Origin: Mayamaea pseudoterrestris
Taxonomy: Eukaryota; Bacillariophyta; Bacillariophyceae; Sellaphorales; Sellaphoraceae
Direction: 5' to 3'
DNA length: 64,000 bases
NCBI GenBank assembly: GCA_027923505.1
Contig: BROI01000035.1
Location: 184,440-248,439, forward strand
Positions 18,903 to 29,975 of the stretch are shown piece by piece. How positions within the stretch are numbered: position 1 is the first letter of the stretch; every line of letters begins with the position of its first letter. Under the pieces are notes generated by a model that saw only the letters and a list, made by a program, of their open reading frames with translations, was not told where the DNA came from and searched no databases. Both the position numbers and the translations under genes were made by a program.

Positions 18903-19985
18903 CTAGTGACTCTTGCGATGAGCCTCGACAATGGCATCATCCACCAACAAGCCCCAATGAAACAATGTCTGCCGAATCACTGGAGAAATGCTTGCATCCT
19001 CTGCCTTGGCATTCGCAGCCATGATTTTGTTGCACAATTGACTCTTAAATCGCCCCTTCGGCCCAGCAATCTTGAGCCACCGCGACACTTGTCGAAAGTC
19101 GTCCGAGCAACGACGGCCCTGATAAAATCGACAGTACCACTGAAACCATCCGTATGGATCAATTTCGGAAATCCAGCCGCTTGATTCCCACATTCCGAGC
19201 GAGCCTCCGCACTTAACACCGTACTTGTTGATGGAGACATCGTAAGTGTCTGATGTAAGCATCTTCTTGATGTCGAGACCCTCGATCCATTCCGATGGTA
19301 CTGTGTCATAGAGCGCTTGCTCTCCATTGTAGGTTTCATTGGTGACAGCCGACGTGATGGTTCGAAAGTAGGTTCCTCCAAACGCACCGGCGCGTAATAC
19401 TTGCTCCGGCGTTTGATTGGGATAGAAGTCCTTCAATATTGGTGCAATCGACTTGCTTTCACCTGCCTCAAAAACGAGTCGGCCTTTAGAATCGCGTTTC
19501 GGGAGTGGACTCTGCTTGTCATGCACAGCAATCTTTCCAGGCGGCATGACGGGCGGATTCTTGTATAATTCCTTCTTTTGCTTTTTGAGGCGAGAGGTAT
19601 ATTCGCTTAGGGAGCCAGGCAGTTTCGAGTCGCCATGAGTGTCCGTCGTCTCTTGCTGCTGTTCGTCGTCAACCAAAGATTCATTTCCTTGTTCTTCGTC
19701 AACTGTCTCCGCCGCTTGAATTTCATTGGCCAATGACTTTGCCGTGTCCATCTTTTCGAGCAGAGACTTCCATCTTTGACCATCTGCCTTGCTAGCATGT
19801 CGCTTAAGGGCGCGAATCGATTTTTGAAGGCTTGTCAATGCTGCAAGCATGGCGGCTCGATCGGCCTTGATGGTGTGACGTTTGAGTTCGGATTCCACTT
19901 TTTCCAGCAAGTCTTCGCACTTCTCAAGTTCAGGCCCTTGCTTAGCTTGCTTTTGAATGTCCTTGACAAAGGATAGAGAGGTCAT
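18903..19985 (-). CDS. Conserved eukaryotic hypothetical protein
   Basis: 360 residues in one exon with ATG 19985. The N-terminal third (1-110) is a predicted coiled coil rich in Lys, Glu and Leu; residues 110-150 are acidic and disordered. The C-terminal half is highly constrained, with TPEQVLRAGAFGGTYFR, SINKYGVKCGGSLGMWESSG, DPYGWFQWYCRFYQGRR and GPKGRFKSQLCNKI. I recall closely similar hypothetical proteins in fungi and protists, where this Trp/Tyr/Gly-rich domain has no assigned function. No catalytic motif is evident. It is divergent from the ribosomal protein gene eS17, with a 262-bp shared promoter region. Confidence 0.8.
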   Translation of the reverse strand: MTSLSFVKDIQKQAKQGPELEKCEDLLEKVESELKRHTIKADRAAMLAALTSLQKSIRALKRHASKADGQRWKSLLEKMDTAKSLANEIQAAETVDEEQGNESLVDDEQQQETTDTHGDSKLPGSLSEYTSRLKKQKKELYKNPPVMPPGKIAVHDKQSPLPKRDSKGRLVFEAGESKSIAPILKDFYPNQTPEQVLRAGAFGGTYFRTITSAVTNETYNGEQALYDTVPSEWIEGLDIKKMLTSDTYDVSINKYGVKCGGSLGMWESSGWISEIDPYGWFQWYCRFYQGRRCSDDFRQVSRWLKIAGPKGRFKSQLCNKIMAANAKAEDASISPVIRQTLFHWGLLVDDAIVEAHRKSH

Positions 19986-20247
19986 TGGACGATAGAATAA
20001 GGAGAAGGCTGCCGAGAGCCACGTTCATTTTCGATTGTCGATGGAAAATGGAAATCGGCGGCGAATGAGTCAGTCATTTAGTACCGATGCGAGGCTGCAG
20101 GGACACCGAATTTTACCGCGTACCGCGCTTACTTGGAAAACGTAGCGCGCAAAATGCAGCCAACGACGAAGCCTAGCTCCGCGACATCGCTTGCTTGCCG
20201 TGCATCCTCACTCAGCAGATTTCTTGTTGTATTAGTAACTCTTCAAA

Positions 20248-20786
20248 ATGGTACGCTATTTGCCAAGGATGCTTGAAATACGAGAGCGAGCCAATAGAAT
20301 ACGAATGAACAACAACTCTCGTTGGCTGAGCAATTTCTTAAGGCTGTTCCCTCGAGCCAAAGCATTATTTTGAATTACAACCAATCCTTTATCTCACACT
20401 GCACTTCTTTCTTGTTTCGACAGGGCGTTCGCACGAAAACTGTCAAAAAGTCTGCTCGGACTGTAGTCGAAAAGTACTACACTCGCCTGACGCTTGACTT
20501 TCACACTAACAAGCGCATTGTCGATGCCGTCACGATTACTCCGTCCAAGCGCATGCGCAACAAGATTGCTGGATACACGACCCACTTGATGCGACGCATT
20601 GCCAAGGGACCTGTCAGAGGTATCTCATTAAAGCTACAGGAGGAGGAGCGAGAACGACGATTGGATTTTGTTCCAGAGGTTTCAGCCCTTGATCAAGAGA
20701 CGATTCAAATTGATCCGGATACGCGTGACATGCTCGAGTCGCTCGGATTCGGAAGCTTGAATGGAATTGCTGTCAATCAAAACTAG
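20248..20786 (+). CDS. RPS17: 40S ribosomal protein eS17
   Basis: Exon 1 is the ATG alone (20248-20250). A 173-nt intron (GTACGC...TCGACAG) separates it from exon 2 at 20424-20786, giving 121 residues. The spliced start [20 protein letters not shown] is the canonical eS17 N-terminus, and IPSKR-type and [11 protein letters not shown] segments follow as in all eukaryotic homologues. eS17 is a small-subunit protein located at the beak side of the 40S head. Length is slightly below the usual 130-140 because the C-terminal tail is short. An intron directly after the initiation codon is common in ribosomal protein genes. Confidence 0.95.
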
Positions 20787-22106
20787 ATTATAAATTCAAC
20801 GTAGTGTGCAGCAAAGGTTGTACTTCTTTCTTTTATTTCCCGCGCCATGTTAGGGCAACTGATTGCACGAGTGGCAAACATTATTAGCGAGAATGAACAT
20901 TGAGCTCGCTTCCAACATATATACGCTGGTGCATTCACTTTCACATTATACAAATATACAGGAGCCAGCTGAAATGCTAACCGACGTTAACGCATCATAC
21001 GTCTCGCTTTGATGTTCATTATGTTCGTACTCGTACCTCGTACATGGCAAGGTCGTTTGAATGTTCGTGATGCACAATGTAGTAATGTAGTATAAAATGG
21101 ACCGGGAATTTCATATCAAGGCCACTTGCACTTGAACTACAAAATGTGATGTTACCATCCTACTAGCTTAAGTTTGTCATTTGGATACGTGACAGACGGA
21201 GCTTCCAGTTTGCATGGTTGTTGGTACAACTGTAATGTTTGAATGATCCCTAATCTTAGTCGACAGTGCAACCGTCAACCATACTTTGCGTGTAGGCTGG
21301 TTGGTGTACAGCAGCAAGCGTCACGGGCATGAAATTTCCATCCTTTGTTGTTGTTGTCTTTGTAGTTCGCCGTCGACGATTTGACGAGTCAATCGTCATT
21401 TGCACTCGGTAGCTAACTGCAACGGAATACCGTAAGTAATCATCACGCATAGTCATGCTGCAATTAACGATACGTTTTAAATGTAGTTGCTTTGGCTGAA
21501 TGCAATCTTTGACCAAGCATATTATCGGTGGTTGCATGACAGGGCTACAAGGACGGTGTACGAGTCATCGCCAAAGAAATTGTGAGCGCGCCTATGATAC
21601 CAAGAATGTGAACGTAAATCTGGGACTGAAAAGTAGTCAATTCCGAACACATTCACCGCAAAATGAGTCATTTGGACTTTACTTCAAGCAGCGGCTTTGA
21701 AAAAAGAGTACACTTTGCGTCAGAGGAATTGCTGAAACGTCACAATGGTCGTCGTCGGCAAACACTAACGGCGGCCATGGGAGGATTTGAGTCGAAGACC
21801 CCTTTGTTTGAAAGTTCCTCTTGGCAACAATGAATGGAATTGATTTTTTATAGTTTCAATAGTTGTGTCACAAAGCCACGCCAAGTTTCAATGCAAAGGC
21901 GCTGGTAGATCGCGAGTATTTTGGTCTCAAAGTCCGAGTATCTTCATATTGAGAGGTACCTTGCGTCTCGCACCTCCTTCCTAAATAACTTGACACCACC
22001 ATGACGCGACAGGGTGTCGTTTCGTTTTGGCGATCAAGCTCCAGACGCGTGCCAAAACGTCGTTGGACTCTATCTCATAATCTCTGAGTCGAGGCGTCGA
22101 TTCACC
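20787..22106. other. Intergenic region, 1.3 kb
   Basis: No recognisable gene. A minus-strand frame ending near 21,256 (coding-like, Thr/Arg-rich, with an acceptor-like AATTGCAG before an ATG near 21,460) could be a small exon, but there is no family support. The last 100 bp form the likely promoter and 5' leader of the gene at 22107. Confidence 0.4.
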
Positions 22107-25100
22107 ATGTCGTCTATGACAGTCGCTCCGATGCTGGCGGAGACTTCTACTGTTAGCCGCGACATGGCCAGCATGCGCAATCACCAAGACGTCGTCGAGA
22201 CGGGAAATTCCATTGGAATCATGGAGGAAGGTTTGGACGCCGAAGGTAAGCTTGCCATCGCAACATTCGAGTCGGATGGAGTTTGCTGTTTGCTGCAATC
22301 ACTTATTCACTCACCCTCTCCTCGTCTATGACGACAGGCCTCATCAATGGAAGTCCCGTCCCGAGCAACGTCAACGCTGCTTCTTTTGGCACCATGGAAC
22401 CTGGATGGAATGGACAAGGTAAACTCAACGATGGGAACGGCTGCTCGGAGGGAGTCTTTTCTCCTCTTGTACTTGGTACTCATTATGTCGTTTCCTCCGT
22501 CACTGCTTGCAGACGCGAATCATGGAGTTCCAAGCGCATCATTTACAATGCTGCAGAATGATTTGAGTTTGGAAGGTACGTTCATCCCTACAGCACGAGG
22601 CGTCGCGAATGTGGCGTGTGTGTGATTGGGTGCAGTAGCATTACACTTGACACTTACACTTGCGTCTTTAATTCACACTCTGCAGATTCGAATCGCGGAG
22701 CTTCAATCCAGTTGCAGATCGATCGTCAAAACGCCGACGTCGCCGACGAGGCTGAAGCGATGCAACAGGAACCTTCGATTCAATTTGCTCCAAGTCAAGC
22801 CAACATTGCCATTGCAGGACCCACATCCGACGCTGTCGCTGATGGACCGACTGCCAACGATTCCTGCTCTGTGGGTATGGGTGCGCGCGCCACTGCTTCT
22901 CCTTGCGCTGACGATCATTCAGCTGCAGACCAGACGTTTGGCGGTCGAAGTCCGGAGGAGATTGTCACCTTCATGATGATGCATGCCAATGCCTTTCAAG
23001 ATGCTCTCACTGCGGTGGCCATTGAGTCTCCTGCAAGTGAAGCCGCCCCGGCGGTTCTGGCAAATGGCGGTCCAAGTCCCGAGGAGATTGTCACCTTCAT
23101 GATGATGCATGCCAATGCCTTTCAAGATGCTCTCGCGGCGGTTGCCATTGAGTCTCCTGCAAGCGAAGTGGCCCCTGCCGTCCTAGCAAATGGCGGTCCA
23201 AGTCCCGAGGAGATTGTCACCTTCATGATGATGCATGCCAATGCCTTTCAACCCCATGCCACATCCCTTCCCGAGGAGATTGTCACCTTCATGATGATGC
23301 ATGCCAATGCCTTTCAAGATGCTCTCGCGGCGGTTGCCATTGAGTCTCCTGCAAGCGAAGTAACCCCTGCGGTCCAGGCAAATGCTGCAAGCGAAGTGGC
23401 CCCTGCCGTCCTGGCAAATGGCGGTCCAAGTCCCGAGGAGATTGTCACCTTCATGATGATGCATGCCAATGCCTTTCAAGATGCTCTCGCGGCGGTTGCC
23501 ATTGAGTCTCCTGCACGCGAAGTAACCCCTGCGGTCCAGGCAAATGGCGGTCCAAGTCCCGAGGAGATTGTCACCTTCATGATGATGCATGTCAATGCCT
23601 TTCAAGATGCTCTCACTGCGGTGGCCATTGAGTCTCCTGCCGTCGAGGCTCACAGTCTCATGACCAATTCTACTCATGGTCCGACCAATGCTGAGCTTGG
23701 AGTTGTTATAAACACTTGCACGACGGACAATGAGTTCAACGACGGCGTCCAAGGTCATTCCAGTGCTATTGTCAATCGCTGCTTGCCGCGTTGTCGCGTT
23801 AAGACTCCTCCCGTTGTCGAAACAGTCTTCAGTGACGACGAAGAGGACGACGAACCTACGACTCGCTTCACGGGCCCCAAAGTCGTTGCCATTCCGATTG
23901 AGTCATTCAGGACTGGTGCTACAGGTCCCTCCATGCTCAGTGGACGCGTCGGCGCCCGCGCGGAATCCATTCATGCTAGTAATGAGGAATTAGAAGGAGA
24001 CGAGAATGGTCAACCTGGCATTAACCGTCCATTGCCTGTCTTGCTTCTCCTAGTGGATGCTTGGGCGCGCCATCGGCCTGCTATTGTTCGAGTGTTTCGA
24101 CAAGGTCCCGGGGACCCGCTGGTTGCCTTGCGCTACATGTGGAAATTCTTTGTTTTGTTTATGGTCTTTTTGAACTGGAAAACAGCAAATCCTCGGATGT
24201 ATCTTCGCCGCGCCCCAACTACAAAGCCAAACTTTCAATACACGTCGACCGCAGCTCAAAGTTTCAAAGAGGGCTTGTGCAAGGAAGTCGCCATGTATGC
24301 CCCATTAAAGAACGCAGCGTATGACGGCGGCACAAATGCTCTTGATATCCATCTTTCTTGGCATGCGCGATTTAGCACTGGAGCTGCGATGTCCGGACAT
24401 ACTTCGGAACAAACGAGCGGCAAAGAGCTCGTTGTCTATCGCCCTGAGTTGCAGGGCGGTTTGAGCGATGATTCGATGACCAAACCTCCTAGCTCCGTGA
24501 AAGGCAGCTACCTTGAACATTTCAATCCTCTTGAGTATTTTCACACCTGGCTTCGTCGCTTGTTTGGCGGAAACAAGGACACAGCTACAAGCTCGGGGCA
24601 TGGCACCGGCAAGGAGCTTGTCACCTATTGTTCCAAGTCACAGGGCGCAGTGAACAATGAATTGACGACCATTCCTCTTCGCATCACGCAAGGCAGCTTT
24701 GTTGAACAAACCAACTTGTTTAAGAATGTGCGCTCTTGGATTCGTCGCTTGTTTGGCGGGGCTAAGAACACAGCTCTAAGCTTGGAGGAAGGCAGTGGCG
24801 AGGAGTTTGGCATATATCCTCCCAATGTAAAAAGCGCATTACACGATGAGCTGGCAACCACTCGTCCTAATTTGGAGCAAGGCAGTGCCAACCAAGTCGC
24901 CATCTACCGTCCTGATTCACTGAGCGATTTGATGCACCAAGATTACCTCGAGGCTGGCCATATCTTGGCTGGACGCACGCTTTTGTCCAGTAGCCGACCT
25001 CTTTTGAAAAGTGCTACCTGCAAGGAACTCGTAACCTTTTACCCGTCGCCTTGGCGCGTGGTAAAGGATACTCATTTAGCTTCCAATAATGGGGATGACG

Positions 25101-25735
25101 TAGCAGTCCTCTCAGTTGGTCCAAGCAGTGATGTTGTGCGAAGCTTTGCAGAATTCATCAAGCCTCTTTCATCACAGTCGTCGCCCGCCAGTAATGAGCC
25201 AAGCAAAAGTGAAACTTTCTTGAAAAGTCATGCTAATCAGCAGCTGTTGACCGAAACGCTTGCTTCGCCTCCCGGTAGCTTGGTCGCACCCACAATTGAA
25301 GACACGTCGGCCATTCACACGAGCCCGTTAATGGCGGTCGGCCTGTTGCTTGCCGTCGGCTGCCTCGTCGCGACCAAGTTTCGCCGCGACCTGAATGGTG
25401 CGTTCGCAACCCAGCCAGTCATGTTGCACACTCGCATGGCCCTCTGGCAAACGACCTTGCAGCGCAATGGACATCGTACGGGCCTTAATCAAGAGGGCTA
25501 CGAGCGATTAACCGTGACGGATTTGAAGATGATCCTCAAGGATGGATTTCACTGCAACACTCGCTCGAACATTAGCAAGGCCGCCTTGGTTGCCAAGCTC
25601 CTTGAAGAATATGAACGCACACTTTCGGATATGAGCGATGCCTCAATTCGCAAGCTTTTGATAATTCGAGGCGTGGATTTCATGGGTACAACCAAGGAGG
25701 ATCTCATTGCAGAAGCCCTCGCTTCGGGTTTTTAA
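22107..25735 (+). CDS. Repeat-rich two-span membrane protein with C-terminal SAP-like modules
   Basis: Four exons: 22107-22245, 22338-22418, 22513-22575 and 22686-25735 (introns of 92, 94 and 110 nt, all phase 1), giving 1,110 residues. No known family. Residues about 180-413 hold six copies of a unit with PEEIVTFMMMHANAFQ; full units are 42 residues. Around 577-595 lies a hydrophobic span (FFVLFMVFL), then a loop with three related segments containing GKELV-type and WLRRLFGG/WIRRLFGG motifs. A second span lies at about 977-995 (LMAVGLLLAVGCLVA). The last 100 residues have two helix-extended-helix modules (LTVTDLKMILKDGF... and MSDASIRKLLIIRGVDF...KEDLIAEAL) that look like SAP or LEM-related folds. 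An in-frame ATG at 22014 is an alternative start, but CACCATGT at 22107 is better. Confidence 0.72.
22940..23640 (+). repeat. In-frame 126-bp tandem coding repeat, six copies
   Basis: Units encode GG[RP]SPEEIVTFMMMHANAFQ plus a 24-residue spacer (DAL[AT]AVAIESPA...). Copies 1, 2, 5 and 6 are near full length; copy 3 stops after the core, and its fusion to copy 4 and an extra 12-residue fragment (ASEVAPAVLAN) before copy 5 show internal unequal exchange. The nucleotide sequences of the core are almost identical, so the expansion is recent or homogenised. Confidence 0.9.
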
Positions 25736-26103
25736 CAAGTCGTGATGAAGTACATTGATTTGCGTGGAGTCGAGATTTGATTGATTAGAGGGAGCTGCGC
25801 GCAAGTAAATTCATTTTGCATATGACGTCTTGAGTGAGAGGTTGACTTACTACAGTCAGTCTGAAGACTTGCTTTTCGTGCGCTCAAGTCACACAGACCG
25901 GTAGCGCGGAAGAGTTATTCTTATAGACCTAGTACCGTACGTTAAATTGTCACTTATTTACTTGATTAAATTGATTTGCTTCAAAATCATCGTTAGTAGC
26001 AAATCTGAGCGAGTCAGATCCCGCTCAGGCGACACCGCGCAAGTTTAGCTTACATAGTTGACACCTTGTGCCTAACAAATTCTTGATTATTGGCGTTAAA
26101 AAT
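25736..26103. other. Convergent intergenic gap, 368 bp
   Basis: This lies between two convergent genes and holds their 3' ends. It is A/T-rich near 25,960-26,100; no gene seen. Confidence 0.5.
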
Positions 26104-27864
26104 TTAAAATCGGCTGTATCGCTGAATCAATAGAGCAGCCTTACTGTTGAAGATGCGTCGTCGGCGTTCCAGAGCACGAGCGGCGAGAATTGAGTAGCTC
26201 AGTACCAAGAAGTCAAAGACAAGGACAGAGTGGAATATCGTCATCCCGCGTCGAGAAATATTTTCCAAATAACCAATATCAGGATCCGTGCTGTAGTAGA
26301 CATTGGACCACGCATAAAACGTCATGAGCAAAAGATACCACGGATCATGTCTTTCCCAAACATCAATGCACTTTGAAGAGTAAACAAGCTTGTCCATCGC
26401 TGACGATGCACTAATCGTCCAAAAAAGCCAATACGTGAAATCAGTAGCCGGAACATCCATGCGCACGAACCCCTCGAGGTTTAAATGGCTCTCCCAATCC
26501 CTGCTTGCCATGCTGATTCCAATAAAAAAGACTGCAATAGCAATGAGCTGCGTAATGATCAAAAAATATGTGCGGCTTTCGTTTTTTGGACGCTTCAATG
26601 AGTACCAAAGTCTGTCGTGGGCAAAGACATGGGCGTACACCGACAATATAACGACGAAAAGATGTGTCGGAGTGACCATCTCGATTTTGCTTTCAATGAG
26701 TGGCTTGACACGTTGACCGAGGAAGAACTGGTACTGTTGACTGGCTTCCACAGCCAATTCAATGACTGATCGAATCTTGTTAAAGGCTTGTGTAACCTTG
26801 GACTCGACCCATTCTTCGGCAATATCCAAGAAGTCTGCCTCTCGCGTTACAGAGTGTGAAACTGGTGCGTCAATCTCGCCACCCCGTACTAGCGATTCAA
26901 GTTCGATCGCGACAAGAGCGTCATTGTCGTCCCACATTCCAGCATTTGCTGCTTGTTCGTCGACAGTCTCGCGGGGCTTGCGCGAATCAGGCAAAATGAG
27001 CGAGACTGGGGCATCCGTCTCATGCATCAAAGCCGACTCAAACGCAGTCACACGAAACAAAGAACTCTTTTCATCATTTGCAGCAAGAGCAGTTTCTTCT
27101 TTGGCGGCAAGGAAACAAGGCTTGGTAAGTGAGCTTGACGTTGGCGCAAGCGTCACGTTTGCCTTGCTTGCATCAACAAAAGTATTCTTGGCCGAAATGC
27201 CAATGGCTTCGAAAGTCATAATAGACTCGGGCAAGCGCGTCGTAACGGTCCATTCGAATTCGTACGTATTTGTTGTGTCCACGTCAACAGCATTGTATAT
27301 ACAATCGGTAGTCGTTTCGCATTCAATGGTCATGTTTGGCCGCATTACAGTGGGGACAGTCGGCGTCATGTGAATCGTGATTGATCCGGGCGCAGGAGCC
27401 AACGTGGACGAGACTGTAGCGTCAGTCTCAATCGCAATCGTCGTCTCAACCGCAGCCGAAACTTTCGTCTTCAGAGTTTTGAAGGTTTGAAGGACAAATG
27501 ATCGTGCAATAATGTTGCAGCGATTCATCCTCTTGCTCATGCCGATCAGTGCAGTCGTGACTGCGACGTCCGCAGAGTGAAGCGCCATCATGATGGATTC
27601 TTGGAGCGAGAGTGAAGTCACTGCAGTTGTCGTGAAAGGTATTTGATTGCTGCCGTCGACCTGCTGACGAGATAGCTGCTCGTTCATGTAGATTGCTTCC
27701 GCTTCTCCGTCCTGTATTTCAGTCGTAACGGCAGCGTATTGCTGGGAGCTCAAGCCAAAGGCAACGCGCGGTCTTCCAACGACTCCAAATTCGGCTGACG
27801 CCGTCGGCATGAGAGTAAATAGCAAGGCAGTGGCAAGGGCCATGGCCGACGTCCATTTCATCAT
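26104..27864 (-). CDS. Secretory-pathway multi-span membrane protein of unknown family
   Basis: About 586 residues from the ATG at 27864 (a second ATG follows directly). The frame remains open upstream to 28122, but the N-terminus MMKWTSAMALATALLFTLMP with TASA-EFG is a clear signal peptide, which fixes the start. The central part (about 130-400) is Thr/Ala/Val-rich with scattered NMT/NVT sequons and looks extracytosolic. The last 210 residues hold five hydrophobic segments (for example THLFVVILSVYAHVF, YFLIITQLIAIAVFFIGI, YWLFWTISASS, WYLLLMTFYAW, SVLVFDFLVLSYSIL). The C-terminal end ALLIQRYSRF resembles a partial IQ motif. I recognise no family. It could be a receptor or channel-like scaffold; no pore or enzyme motif is visible. 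Confidence 0.6.
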   Translation of the reverse strand: MMKWTSAMALATALLFTLMPTASAEFGVVGRPRVAFGLSSQQYAAVTTEIQDGEAEAIYMNEQLSRQQVDGSNQIPFTTTAVTSLSLQESIMMALHSADVAVTTALIGMSKRMNRCNIIARSFVLQTFKTLKTKVSAAVETTIAIETDATVSSTLAPAPGSITIHMTPTVPTVMRPNMTIECETTTDCIYNAVDVDTTNTYEFEWTVTTRLPESIMTFEAIGISAKNTFVDASKANVTLAPTSSSLTKPCFLAAKEETALAANDEKSSLFRVTAFESALMHETDAPVSLILPDSRKPRETVDEQAANAGMWDDNDALVAIELESLVRGGEIDAPVSHSVTREADFLDIAEEWVESKVTQAFNKIRSVIELAVEASQQYQFFLGQRVKPLIESKIEMVTPTHLFVVILSVYAHVFAHDRLWYSLKRPKNESRTYFLIITQLIAIAVFFIGISMASRDWESHLNLEGFVRMDVPATDFTYWLFWTISASSAMDKLVYSSKCIDVWERHDPWYLLLMTFYAWSNVYYSTDPDIGYLENISRRGMTIFHSVLVFDFLVLSYSILAARALERRRRIFNSKAALLIQRYSRF

Positions 27865-29004
27865 AGTGATTAGTTTGAGATGACTTGATATAGCTGTAGT
27901 ATATGCGTATCGATGGAGAGGCCTCGGATGGAAACATTGTGAGCCGTATTCCTGGCGCTGCGAGGGAGCAGTCGTATTCGCCGACCGGTCTGAAACGTGC
28001 AGGCGTTGATTGTCCGTTTCTGATCGTGCCGCACCTTTGCTGTCGACCTTTCTAGCCGCGACGGATCGCCAAGCAATCATCCACGACTTGATCATGAAGA
28101 GGTGCAGGTGATAATCGTACAAGTATTAAGACCGGTTATGGTTCGCTCCTTTGGCAATCGTCGCAGCAATCGAATCTTCATGGTCAAGTGACGGTCAGTG
28201 ACGGTGAAACCCGAAAGGCTCAACGGAAATGTCAATGGCATGAATGGAAGAAACCGCTGTCACAATGACTAGAATGACTCGCTTTCAGCCAATCAGCGTG
28301 CCCCCTCGATTCTGCCACTCGTGTATGCCTGCAACCATGTTTTCGTCAACGTAGAGCGATTTTCCACGGCGACGACATGATGTAATTAGTCAACGAGGCG
28401 ACAACAGGGTTCTGCTGTGCTGAATAGGATCAATTAACCACCACAGTATCTTTTACAGGGTGACAAAGTATCATCCTTGGCGCACCGCGTGTGTCGACTG
28501 TGTCGTCGGTCAACCATGGCCATGGCAGAAGGCAGAGCATAAAGAGTAAAGAAGACTCGTATGCATTGAATGCGATTTCGGTACCAGATCCACAATCCAA
28601 ATATAAAGTACATGATGGTTCAAAATTTGCCGATGTTAAAAAATAAAGGAGCGACAACGGCTGCCGAAACATTCGATCGCGTTTGGCTTTTCAGATTTCC
28701 GCTACCCACCTTCAGTTTGATGTATTCATGGCAATGGACCCGAGTGCAATAAAGGCGAATTTATAGAGATGCTCGACAGCTATTGTATTCAAAACAAGCC
28801 TACGATGGTTCAAAACCCACTAGCAACCTTCGTGAACGCATTCACGCATTCATCGAACACTCGGCAACATGCTACGAACGCGTCAGTTACAAGATTATTC
28901 ATTTTTTGATCATCACAGGATCCTTGGACAGCAAGATTAGCTGAGTTCGCCCGGCAATTCGAGCAATAGCGCATACAATATAAGGAGCGACACCAGCAGA
29001 GCAC
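27865..29004. other. Intergenic region left of the duplication, 1.1 kb
   Basis: No supported gene. Short frames occur on both strands, but none has coding-like motifs. It ends exactly where the duplicated segment begins. The last 200 bp may belong to the same decayed retroelement seen from 29,067, but I cannot show this. Confidence 0.4.
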
Positions 29005-29066
29005 ATCTTTGGTCCTTCAACGCTATTTCAGCGAGCTGCAGACTTGTAATACTAAATCAAGCCCTG

Positions 29067-29930
29067 TTGACCGCCCGGAGATCGAATTCATTTCGTGATG
29101 ACCAAGACATGCGGCGCCTTCGTTCCCATCTCATTGCGCCATTAATTAATTTCACCTATTTCGATAAACCTTTCGACGTCTGTGGGGAGTCAAGTGACGC
29201 TCTACTAGGAGCCGACAATTCGCAAGGAGCGGAAGACCAATCGCATTCTTTAGTCGCATGCTTTTTTTGGCGCAAAAGAAGTATATACAATAAGAGAACG
29301 AGAGATGCTATGTATTGTGTTGCTTGGACAAGAGGTATGGACGGATATATACAGTCCACTTCAACAAACATCAATCCAACGACAAGACAGCCAAATCGAA
29401 CTGTATTTAACAGTGGAGATGGTTACTCTGAAGAATATGGATAAACGTAGTATTACATCAGAGGAGGAGACAACAAGATGCAGACGCATTGCGGCGGTAA
29501 ATAGAAGGCTATAAAAGACACCACAAACGAAACATCTTTTACAATCGAGGACTCAACAAGCTCCCACACACGAGCTTTACAAACGGCAAAAGCACTTGCT
29601 TCGTTATCGCGCAAATCAATCAGGTCTATACAGACGCAAGCCTTCCATTCGTCGAGGACTACCCGCAAAGCAAAGGAGTGGCGAGTAAGAATCGACCGAC
29701 GGCCTCGGCCAGGGACGAGAAAGAAAAACGCCTCCATCTACCACTGAAGGTGCAATCAATCGCAAAAGCTCAAACGCGAGATGAAGAGCTACAACAAGAA
29801 TTTGCGCGACGACCAGAATACTTTTGGCATGGTCACAAGTAGGCGATGGATGATAAATTCACGAGTGAAGGGTTGGCACGAACACAACGCGACATGCGCA
29901 GCTCGCACAAGCATTATGTGGACTAGGATA
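29067..29930 (+). pseudogene. Ty3/gypsy retrotransposon relic (RT/RNase H to integrase region)
   Basis: A plus-strand frame reads LRSHLIAPLINFTYFDKPFD, then SSDALLGADNSQ and VACFFWRKRSIYN, which matches the start of the gypsy RNase H region (the usual pattern is aPLL-x-PDF-x-KPF-x-x-x-TDASD-x-x-GA-x-L-x-Q ... FFSRKL-x-x-x-E-x-x-Y). The catalytic TDAS Asp is lost (ESSD). Further on, LPLKVQSIAKAQTRDEELQQ resembles the linker before the integrase H2C2 finger. Stops and frame changes separate these pieces and no LTR is visible, so it is an old fragment. Confidence 0.6.
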
Positions 29931-29975
29931 CTGTATATCCTTCAAAAGTTGTTATTTAATGATTGCAGAATTAAA

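Noticed and set aside
27865-28122. 86-codon extension of the multi-span membrane protein
   Set aside because: The downstream Met-Met start yields a textbook signal peptide, which would be buried if the extension were translated.
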